In this document: one piece after another, positions 1 to 5,208 of the stretch
How the letters are laid out: each line of letters opens with the position of its first letter
Numbering within the stretch: the first letter of the stretch is position 1
Source: Thermoleophilia bacterium
Lineage (GTDB): Bacteria > Actinomycetota > Thermoleophilia > Gaiellales > SKUG01
Reading direction: 5' to 3'
DNA length: 5,775 bases
NCBI GenBank assembly: GCA_025964465.1
Contig: JAOPYS010000217.1
Coordinates: 1 to 5,775 of the forward strand
Program-made: the position numbers and the translations under genes
The notes under the pieces: model-generated
Databases searched by the model: none
Told to the model about the DNA's origin: nothing
What the model saw: the letters and a program-made list of their open reading frames with translations, nothing else

Positions 1-843
1 TCGATGAACGCGAGCTCCACGCACGACACGAAGCGCAGCGAGGACGTGCGCTCGCGGATGCTCGTGCTGACCGAGGAGCCGGACGAGTGGTCCGAGACGC
101 TCGAGCGTTGGCTGGAGGAGTTCGACGCCCCGGACCCGAACGACGGCTGGCTCGCCGCCTCCACGCTGGTCGGCGCGTGGCCGCTCGACGCGGAGCGGCT
201 CGAGGAGTACATGCGCAAGGCGATGCGCGAGGAGAAGCTGCGCACGAGCTGGACGGACCCGGACGAGGCGTACGAGGCCAGCGTCTTCGCCTTCGGGGAG
301 CGCCTGCGCACGAGCGGTCAGGTGGAGGCGGTCGTCGAGCGAATCGTCGAGCACGGGCGGCGCAACTCGCTCGCGGCCACGGCGCTGCGGCTGTTCGCGC
401 CGGGGTTCCCGGACGTCTACCAGGGCAGCGAGGTGGAGTTCCTCGCGCTGGTCGACCCCGACAACCGCCGACCGGTCGACCACGCGCGCCTCGACGCGCT
501 GCTGGACACGGAGGACGCCCCCGACAAGCTGCGGCTCGTGTCGGCGATGCTGCGCGCGCGACGCCAGCACCCCGAGCTGTTCGCGCACGGCGCGTACGTG
601 CCCGTGCGCTGCGAGGCGCCCGGCACGCTCGCCTTCGCCCGGTCCCACGAGGGCGCCTGGGCGCTCGTCGCGGTGCCGCTGCCGGGGTTCTCCGCCGACT
701 CCTCCGCCCCGCTGCAGCTGCCCGACGATGCGCCGATCGCCTGGCGCCACCTCGTCACGGGCGAGGCCGTCGAAGCCGCCGGCAGCCCCCTCGCCACGCT
801 GCTCGAGCCCTTCCCGGCGCTCGTCCTCACCGCCACCCCCTGA
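1..843 (+). CDS. treY: Maltooligosyltrehalose synthase, C-terminal part (5' end outside window)
   Basis: TreY (GH13 family, EC 5.4.99.15) is a cytoplasmic enzyme that rearranges the reducing-end alpha-1,4 bond of maltooligosaccharides to alpha,alpha-1,1. This gives maltooligosyltrehalose, which TreZ cleaves to free trehalose. The frame is open from base 1. The ATG at position 4 lies inside the conserved STHDTKRSED block, so it is not the real start and the gene begins upstream. The HD pair at 22-27 matches GH13 conserved region IV, which carries a catalytic-site aspartate. Further TreY hallmarks follow: DPN and TLVGAWP near window codons 45-61, then PGFPDVYQGSE and LVDPDNRRPVD near codons 133-161, then the C-terminal beta domain. 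About 280 codons are visible of a protein usually 700-830 residues long. It ends in TGA at 841-843 and converges on the Nudix gene. Family call is near certain; TreX and TreZ partners would be sought to the left. Confidence 0.94.
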   Translation, partial: SMNASSTHDTKRSEDVRSRMLVLTEEPDEWSETLERWLEEFDAPDPNDGWLAASTLVGAWPLDAERLEEYMRKAMREEKLRTSWTDPDEAYEASVFAFGERLRTSGQVEAVVERIVEHGRRNSLAATALRLFAPGFPDVYQGSEVEFLALVDPDNRRPVDHARLDALLDTEDAPDKLRLVSAMLRARRQHPELFAHGAYVPVRCEAPGTLAFARSHEGAWALVAVPLPGFSADSSAPLQLPDDAPIAWRHLVTGEAVEAAGSPLATLLEPFPALVLTATP

Positions 844-850
844 CCCGCCC

Positions 851-920
851 CTCCCCCCTCGCGAGTATGAGGTAGATCGGCCCCCTCAGCGGGCCGCACA
901 CCGGGACGGTCGGACGAGGC
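851..920 (+). repeat. Left arm of a ~70-bp imperfect inverted repeat flanking the Nudix gene
   Basis: Read on the plus strand, this stretch aligns without gaps to the minus-strand reading of 1580-1511, with 52 of 70 bases identical by hand count (position i pairs with 2431-i). The best part is 864-910, with 37 of 47 identical, including the perfect 12-mer TATGAGGTAGAT at 866-877 and CCCCCT at 881-886. The arm lies in the convergent treY/Nudix spacer and ends one base before the Nudix stop codon. Similarity fades on both sides. It could be a duplicated promoter region, a member of a dispersed intergenic repeat family, or an end of a small cassette; the window does not decide between these. Confidence 0.7.
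878..896. terminator. Possible bidirectional terminator hairpin between treY and the Nudix gene
   Basis: CGGCCC at 878-883 pairs perfectly with GGGCCG at 891-896 around a 7-base loop. It is the only clear GC hairpin I found in the 77-bp convergent spacer and could serve both transcripts. No T-run follows on either strand, so it is not a canonical intrinsic terminator. It lies inside the left repeat arm, and the stem is not conserved in the right arm. Confidence 0.35.
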
Positions 921-1511
921 TCAGCGACGCGGTTCGGCGCGATCGAGCAGCGGGGCGAGGATGCCGAGCGTCATGCCCCACAGCACGTCCGTGCCGACGG
1001 TGATGCCGGCGAAGGTGCGGGCGCCGAGCACGTGCTCGACGGCGTTGGCCTCGTCGCGCAGGTCGGTGAGCGGCACCCACATGGCCGCAGCGACCTCGTC
1101 CTCGCTCGGGATCGCCACCACGTCGCGCCCCACGCACCACGCGAACGGCTGCACCGTCGAGATCGGCAGCCCGTGGCGCCGCGGGTGGGTCGCCGGCAGC
1201 GCGCCGACGAAGCGCACTCCCTCCGCACCGAGGTCGATGGCCACCTCCTCCATCGTCTCGCGCCGGGCGGCCTCCTCGAACGATCCGTCCTGCGGATCCA
1301 CCTTGCCGCCCGGCAGCGCGAGGTGCCCCGACCACGGGTCGCCGTCGCGTTCGACGCGCCGGATCAGCAGCAGCTCGGCGCCCGCGCCGCCCGCATCCTC
1401 ACGCAGCAGCAGCGCCACGGCGGCTTGGCGCAGCGCGCGGTCGAGCGGCGCCGGCTCCTCCGCGGTCGCGGCGAGTCGGGCCGTGAGTGCACCGAGTCCC
1501 ATGTGCTCCAT
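921..1511 (-). CDS. Nudix hydrolase, NudL/CoA-pyrophosphatase-like
   Basis: This 196-residue Nudix protein resembles the CoA pyrophosphatase (NudL/UPF0035) branch, whose members hydrolyse CoA and derivatives to 3',5'-ADP and acyl- or phosphopantetheine. Visible features, in order, are LLLIRRVERDGDPWSGHLAL (residues 47-66), LPGGKVDPQDGS (66-77), and the metal-binding helix AARRETMEEVAI (81-92). The key residues there are R84, E85, E88 and E89. EEVAI in place of the usual EExG, and the extra residue in the loop before the helix, are also seen in E. coli NudL. Further on are an F/W-rich PFAWCV segment (122-127) and LWGMTLGIL (177-185), typical of this branch. The ATG at 1511 has GGGAG on the minus strand four bases upstream. 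An in-frame ATG at 1502 (Met4) is also possible. The WSGHLALPGG form is common in uncharacterised relatives, so the substrate is uncertain. The gene runs opposite to all neighbours except the far-right gene and is bordered by the inverted repeats. Confidence 0.9.
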   Translation of the reverse strand: MEHMGLGALTARLAATAEEPAPLDRALRQAAVALLLREDAGGAGAELLLIRRVERDGDPWSGHLALPGGKVDPQDGSFEEAARRETMEEVAIDLGAEGVRFVGALPATHPRRHGLPISTVQPFAWCVGRDVVAIPSEDEVAAAMWVPLTDLRDEANAVEHVLGARTFAGITVGTDVLWGMTLGILAPLLDRAEPRR

Positions 1512-1580
1512 CCTGCTCCCACTGTCCCGGCGTGTGTCCCGCCCAGGGGGAATATCTACCTCATAGTGGGGAGGAGGGGG
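1511..1580 (-). repeat. Right arm of a ~70-bp imperfect inverted repeat flanking the Nudix gene
   Basis: This is the minus-strand partner of 851-920. It fills almost the whole divergent spacer, reaching the first base of the Nudix start codon on one side and the ribosome binding site of the SRPBCC gene on the other. The perfect 12-bp core appears on the plus strand as ATCTACCTCATA at 1554-1565. This arm therefore holds the Nudix upstream region, whereas the left arm carries the same sequence at the Nudix 3' end in the opposite orientation. Confidence 0.7.
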
Positions 1581-1582
1581 GC
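1512..1582. promoter_or_regulatory. Divergent promoter region, Nudix gene (minus) and SRPBCC gene (plus)
   Basis: The two divergent genes share these 71 bp. The only AT-rich patch is 1551-1566. On the minus strand it gives GGTAGATATT, a possible -10 element about 40 bases before the Nudix ATG. On the plus strand TATCTA (1553-1558) or CATAGT (1562-1567) could be a -10 for the SRPBCC gene. I see no convincing -35 hexamer on either strand. Location supports a promoter here more than motif quality does. Confidence 0.4.
1572..1577 (+). promoter_or_regulatory. Strong Shine-Dalgarno for the SRPBCC gene
   Basis: AGGAGG lies five bases before the ATG at 1583, inside a G-run. It fixes that ATG as the start over the upstream in-frame ATG at 1487, which would run back through the divergent spacer into the Nudix coding region. 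Confidence 0.8.
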
Positions 1583-2038
1583 ATGTGGCACTTCGAGACC
1601 ACGTGGGTGATCGACGCGCCCATCCATCGCCTGTTCGACGCGCTGCGCGACTACGAGCGGTGGCCCGAGTGGTGGCCCGGCGCCGAGCGCATGGAGGAAC
1701 TGGCGCCGCTCGGCCCCGAGGGGATCGGTGGGCGCGGCCGCTACGTCTGGCGCTCCCGCGGCTATCGGCTGCGCTTCGAGGGCACGGCCACGGCCGTGCG
1801 CCGCCCCCACCTGCTGGCCGGCACGGTCGAGGGTGACCTGGTCGGAGCGGGGACCTGGCGGCTCGTGCAGCCGGACCCGCGCGGCCCGACGACCATCACC
1901 TACACCTGGGACGTCCGCGCGCAGCGTCGCTGGCTGCGGCTGCTCGGCCCGGTGCTCGGCCCGCTGCTGCGCCGCAACCACGACCGCCTCATGCGCGACG
2001 GCGGGCAGGCACTCGCGTCGTGGGTCGCCATGCGATGA
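1583..2038 (+). CDS. SRPBCC (START/Bet v1-like) family protein, polyketide cyclase-like
   Basis: This 151-residue protein has the compact SRPBCC fold, a hydrophobic-pocket fold that binds or transforms small lipophilic ligands. The N-terminal strand and helix read TTWVIDAPIHRLFDALRDYE (residues 6-25), followed by the hallmark RWPEWWPG (26-33). Alternating strands follow (YVWRSR at 54-59, LRFEGTATAVRRPHLLAG at 63-80, GTWRLV at 90-95, TTITYTWDV at 103-111). A long C-terminal helix (about 115-150) includes RNHDRLMRDGGQAL, which typically closes the pocket. There is no signal peptide or membrane segment, so it is probably cytoplasmic. Full length for the family. It is followed after 35 bases by the DUF2236 gene on the same strand, suggesting a two-gene unit, perhaps with a common lipophilic substrate (inference). 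The ligand cannot be read from the sequence, and many relatives have no known function. Confidence 0.9.
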   Translation: MWHFETTWVIDAPIHRLFDALRDYERWPEWWPGAERMEELAPLGPEGIGGRGRYVWRSRGYRLRFEGTATAVRRPHLLAGTVEGDLVGAGTWRLVQPDPRGPTTITYTWDVRAQRRWLRLLGPVLGPLLRRNHDRLMRDGGQALASWVAMR

Positions 2039-2060
2039 TCGAAGCGAGGGGATCGACGCG

Positions 2061-2067
2061 AAGGGGG
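2061..2067 (+). promoter_or_regulatory. Shine-Dalgarno for the DUF2236 gene; decides the start
   Basis: AAGGGGG lies six bases before the ATG at 2074. The alternative ATG at 2035, which overlaps the preceding stop in an ATGA arrangement, has no recognisable purine-rich site upstream. Confidence 0.55.
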
Positions 2068-2073
2068 AACGGC

Positions 2074-3018
2074 ATGGGATCGAGGACGGCACGGCGACCG
2101 CGCGAGGACCACGGGTTCTTCGGCCCCGATTCGGTGACGTGGCGCGTGTGGACCGCCCCGACCGCGATGCTCGGCTTCCAGCGCGCGGTGACCTTCGAGG
2201 CGCTCGACCCGCACCTGAGCGCCGCGGTCAACGACATGCGCGGCGTCTACACCAACCCGGCGCGTCGCTTCGAACGCACCGCGCAGTACTTCCTCACGAT
2301 CATCATGGGCGACGGGCGCTCCGCGGTGGAGGCCTCGCGGATGCTCATGCGCATCCACGACCAGGTCACGGGAACCGACCCGGTCACCGGGCGCACCTAC
2401 TCGGCCAACGACCCGGACAGCCAGCTGTGGATCCACGTCACCGCGTGGCACTCCATCCTCTACTGCTACGAGCGCTTCGGCCCGGGGCCGCTCACCGCCG
2501 CCGAGGAGACGCAGTACTGGCACGACTGCGCCGTCGCCGCCGAGCTGCAGCCGATCAACGTGGAGGACGTGCCGCGCTCGCGCGACGAGGTGCGCGCCTA
2601 CTTCGCGCGCGTGCGCCCCGCGCTCGCACTGGGCGAGGGCGGCCGCCGCCTCTTCTTCTACCTGCTGCGCCCCGGCTACAACCCGCGTGCGCGGTACCTC
2701 TCGCTGCTGTGGACCGTGAGCTCATGGACCATCGTGGCCACCATGCCGCGGTGGATCCGCCGCCTCGCCGGCCTGCGTCAGGGGCGCGCGCTCGACGCAC
2801 TCGCCACCGCCGTCACGCGCGTGGTCGTGCGCCCGTGGTACCGGCTCGACCGCGTGCTGTTCATCATGGAGCGCTTCGCGCCCGCCGCGGGCGTGGTGAT
2901 CCGCGACGCGATGGTGGGACCGGCCCCCCTCGAGGCCCGGACGGTCACCCCGACCGAGGCGCGCGAACGGCTCGACGGGCCCGGCGGCGACACCCTCCCG
3001 GACACCGCCGTGAGCTAG
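2074..3018 (+). CDS. Oxygenase of the MpaB/rubber-oxygenase (DUF2236) family
   Basis: This 314-residue protein matches the DUF2236 family (PF09995). The family includes the fungal oxygenase MpaB and, more distantly, the haem-dependent latex-clearing protein Lcp; most bacterial members have no known substrate. Visible blocks, numbered from the 2074 start, are SVTWRVWTAPTAMLGFQRAV (20-39), RRFERTAQYFLTIIMGD (64-80), RIHDQVTG (93-100, with R93 and H95), GRTYSANDPDSQLWIHVTAW (106-125) and LTAAEETQYWHDC (140-152). H121 in LWIH is the best candidate for the axial haem ligand, by analogy with the conserved histidine of the family (inference). Residues 206-225 are hydrophobic but interrupted, so membrane association is possible and a clear transmembrane helix is not. 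There is no signal peptide. The rest is mostly helical and the C-terminus is Pro/Gly-rich. The start was chosen for its Shine-Dalgarno; an ATG at 2035 would add 13 residues. The gene probably shares a transcript with the SRPBCC gene. The natural reaction is unknown. Confidence 0.87.
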   Translation: MGSRTARRPREDHGFFGPDSVTWRVWTAPTAMLGFQRAVTFEALDPHLSAAVNDMRGVYTNPARRFERTAQYFLTIIMGDGRSAVEASRMLMRIHDQVTGTDPVTGRTYSANDPDSQLWIHVTAWHSILYCYERFGPGPLTAAEETQYWHDCAVAAELQPINVEDVPRSRDEVRAYFARVRPALALGEGGRRLFFYLLRPGYNPRARYLSLLWTVSSWTIVATMPRWIRRLAGLRQGRALDALATAVTRVVVRPWYRLDRVLFIMERFAPAAGVVIRDAMVGPAPLEARTVTPTEARERLDGPGGDTLPDTAVS

Positions 3019-3035
3019 CCGATCGAGGCACTTTC

Positions 3036-3058
3036 GCGTGCACGCAGGCATTCTGCGT
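3036..3058. promoter_or_regulatory. Overlapping palindrome and inverted repeat upstream of glgP, candidate operator
   Basis: A perfect 10-bp palindrome, GCGTGCACGC, occupies 3036-3045. Overlapping it is a perfect inverted repeat, ACGCAG (3042-3047) and CTGCGT (3053-3058), separated by five bases. Both lie where the -35 and spacer of the proposed glgP promoter would be, which would suit a dimeric repressor or activator. The assignment as an operator is inference from symmetry and position only. Confidence 0.35.
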
Positions 3059-3063
3059 AGGAT
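3058..3063 (+). promoter_or_regulatory. Candidate -10 element for glgP (possible leaderless transcript)
   Basis: TAGGAT fits the TANNNT form of actinobacterial -10 elements and ends six bases before the glgP ATG at 3070. Transcription would then start at or next to the start codon, as in leaderless mRNAs. The same bases contain AGGA (3059-3062), seven bases from the ATG, which could instead be a weak Shine-Dalgarno on a transcript reading through from upstream. No clear -35 is visible. Confidence 0.4.
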
Positions 3064-3069
3064 CCGCGA

Positions 3070-5205
3070 ATGCAGACGATCGATCCAGCTGACCTCCGCC
3101 GCCGACTCGGCGCCCTCGCCGCCAACCTCGCCTACGGATGGCGCCACGAGATGCGCACGCCGTTCGTGCTCCTCGACGAGGCGACGTTCGACCGCGTCCA
3201 CCACAGCCCGCGCGCCATGCTGGCCAAGGTGGGCGACGAGACGCTGCGCGCCGCCGGCTCCTCCCCGCAGTTCCAGGAGGCGCTCGACCGCGCCGAGCGC
3301 GCGCTGCGCTCGGAGACCAGCACGGGTGGTGGCTGGTGGTCCCCGCCGGCCGACGCGGAGGGCACCGACATGCTCGTCGCGTACTTCTCCACGGAGTTCG
3401 GCGTGGACGAGAGCCTGCCGATCTACTCGGGCGGCCTCGGCGTGCTCGCGGGCGACCACCTCAAGGCGTCCTCGGAGCTGGGCCTGCCGCTCGTCGGCGT
3501 CGGCCTGCTCTACAAGCACGGCTACTTCCGCCAGGCGATCGACGACTTCGGCGCCCAGCAGGAGCGCTACCCGATCAACGACCCGGCCGACATGCCGCTG
3601 TCGCTGCGCACCGACGCGAGCGGCCTGCCGCTGACCGTCGAGGTCGAGCTGGCCGGCGAGCCCGTGCGCGCCAAGGTGTGGAGCGCGCGCGTCGGGCGGG
3701 TCCGCCTCTACCTGCTCGACACCGACGTGGAAGGCAACTCCGCGTGGGGCAAGCGCGTCACCGACAGCCTCTACGGCGGCGACCGCGAGCAGCGCATCCG
3801 CCAGGAGATCCTGCTCGGCGTGGGCGGCGTGCGTGCACTGCGCGCGCTCGGCCACAGCCCGACGGTGTGGCACATGAACGAGGGCCACGCCGCCTTCATG
3901 CAGTTCGAGCGCCTGCGCGAGCTGCGCTCCAGCGGCGTGTCGTTCGAGGACGCGGTGCAGCGCATGCGCTCGAGCACCGTGTTCACCACGCACACACCCG
4001 TGCCGGCCGGCAACGAGGTGTTCGACCCCGAGCTGGTGCGCCGCTACCTCGGCGACTTCAGCGAGCGCGCAGGCATCCCGTTCGACGAGATGGAGAAGTT
4101 CGGCAGCTCCGAGTCGTGGGGCTTCGGCATGACCCCGTTCGCGCTGCGCACCTCGGCGCAGGCCAACGGCGTGTCGCGCCTGCACGGCGAGGTCTCGCGC
4201 GAGATGTGGGGCCGCGTCATCGACGCGAACCAGGGTTCGCCCGCCGCGCCGATCGGTCACGTGACCAACGGCACGCACGCACGCACCTTCCTGAGCCACG
4301 AGCTGAGCGAGCTGCTCGGTCGTGCCGGCGCAAAGCTCGGCGCGAGCCTCGACGAGCAGGGCTGGGAGAAGGTCCGCGACATCGACGACCGCGAGCTGTG
4401 GGACGTGCGCCGTAACCGCAAGGAGCGCCTGCTCGAGACCGGCGTGCGTCGGTTCCTGGCGCAGCCCGGTGCGCGCCCGGAGGACTGGCGCTTCCGCCCC
4501 GACGTGCTCACCATCGGGTTCGCGCGGCGCTTCGCGACGTACAAGCGCGCAGGGCTGCTGTTCTCCGATCCCGAGCGCCTCGCGCGCCTCGTGGGCGACG
4601 AGGACCGTCCCGTGCAGATCCTGCTCGCCGGCAAGGCGCACCCTGCCGACACGGGTGGCAAGGACCTCATCCAGCAGGTGGTCGGCTACAGCCGCGACTC
4701 GCGCGCGCACGGCCGCATCGCCTTCCTCGAGGATTACGAGATCGTGCTCGCGCGACGGCTCGTGCAGGGCGTCGACGTGTGGCTGAACACGCCGCGCCGC
4801 CCGATGGAGGCCTCCGGCACCAGCGGCATGAAGGCCGCGCAGAACGGCGGCCTCAACGTCTCCATCCTCGACGGCTGGTGGGCGGAGGGCTACACGCCCG
4901 AGGTCGGGTTCGCGATCGGCGGCGAGTGGGTCGACTCCAACGACGCCGTGCAGGACCAGGCCGATGCCGACGCGCTGTTCGAGGTGCTGGAGCAGCAGGT
5001 CATCCCGACCTACTACGACCGCGATGCCGACGGCCTGCCGCGCCGCTGGATCCACATGATGAAGGAGTCGATCGCGACCCTCGGGCCGCAGTTCGACGCC
5101 TCGCGGATGGTCGCCGAGTACGCCTCCAGCTACTACCTGCCCGCGCACCGCGGCGTCGGTCGGCCGGAGCTCGCGGCGTCGGGCACCGTCACCTCCGACG
5201 ACTGA
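3070..5205 (+). CDS. glgP: Alpha-glucan phosphorylase (GT35), DUF3417-containing short type
   Basis: GlgP (EC 2.4.1.1) is a cytoplasmic PLP enzyme that phosphorolyses alpha-1,4-glucan ends to glucose-1-phosphate, for glycogen or maltodextrin breakdown. It is complete at 711 residues. Residues about 5-95 form the DUF3417 region (NLAYGWRHEMRTPF). The catalytic core then follows: YFSTEFGVDESLPIYSGGLG (105-124), LAGDHLKASSELGLPLVGVG (126-145), WHMNEGHAAF (267-276) and THTPVPAGNE (307-316). Next are GHVTNGTH (396-403) and RRFATYKRA (486-494), the arginine/lysine phosphate and PLP-phosphate site. EASGTSGMKAAQNGG (580-594) includes K588, the expected PLP Schiff-base lysine. All expected active-site blocks are present. 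The length is below the roughly 820-860 residues of T. maritima AgpA or mycobacterial GlgP. The core blocks are intact, so this looks like a naturally short subtype and not a broken gene. It lies 51 bp after the DUF2236 gene and may have its own promoter. Its nearest functional relative here is treY. Confidence 0.97.
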   Translation: MQTIDPADLRRRLGALAANLAYGWRHEMRTPFVLLDEATFDRVHHSPRAMLAKVGDETLRAAGSSPQFQEALDRAERALRSETSTGGGWWSPPADAEGTDMLVAYFSTEFGVDESLPIYSGGLGVLAGDHLKASSELGLPLVGVGLLYKHGYFRQAIDDFGAQQERYPINDPADMPLSLRTDASGLPLTVEVELAGEPVRAKVWSARVGRVRLYLLDTDVEGNSAWGKRVTDSLYGGDREQRIRQEILLGVGGVRALRALGHSPTVWHMNEGHAAFMQFERLRELRSSGVSFEDAVQRMRSSTVFTTHTPVPAGNEVFDPELVRRYLGDFSERAGIPFDEMEKFGSSESWGFGMTPFALRTSAQANGVSRLHGEVSREMWGRVIDANQGSPAAPIGHVTNGTHARTFLSHELSELLGRAGAKLGASLDEQGWEKVRDIDDRELWDVRRNRKERLLETGVRRFLAQPGARPEDWRFRPDVLTIGFARRFATYKRAGLLFSDPERLARLVGDEDRPVQILLAGKAHPADTGGKDLIQQVVGYSRDSRAHGRIAFLEDYEIVLARRLVQGVDVWLNTPRRPMEASGTSGMKAAQNGGLNVSILDGWWAEGYTPEVGFAIGGEWVDSNDAVQDQADADALFEVLEQQVIPTYYDRDADGLPRRWIHMMKESIATLGPQFDASRMVAEYASSYYLPAHRGVGRPELAASGTVTSDD

Positions 5206-5208
5206 CGG

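Noticed and set aside
4..6. ATG at position 4 as the start of the treY gene
   Set aside because: The codon before it is open, and the ATG sits within a conserved internal TreY block, so about two thirds of the protein would be missing.
1487..1582. Upstream extension of the SRPBCC gene to an ATG at 1487
   Set aside because: It would overlap the Nudix coding region and the divergent promoter. The added residues are unlike the family, and the ATG at 1583 has a strong Shine-Dalgarno.
961..1610. Plus-strand open frames opposite the Nudix gene
   Set aside because: They are Ser- or Arg-rich shadows of the Nudix coding strand with no domain. The minus-strand frame carries the complete Nudix motif.
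1728..3092. A 454-codon plus-strand frame crossing the SRPBCC and DUF2236 genes
   Set aside because: It is an Arg/Ala/Pro-rich shifted frame of two recognisable genes, runs through their boundary, and resembles no family.
2722..5148. An 808-codon open frame on the minus strand opposite glgP
   Set aside because: It lies antisense to a clear glgP and has the Arg/Ala/Val/His-rich composition of the reverse frame of GC-rich coding DNA, with no recognisable domain.
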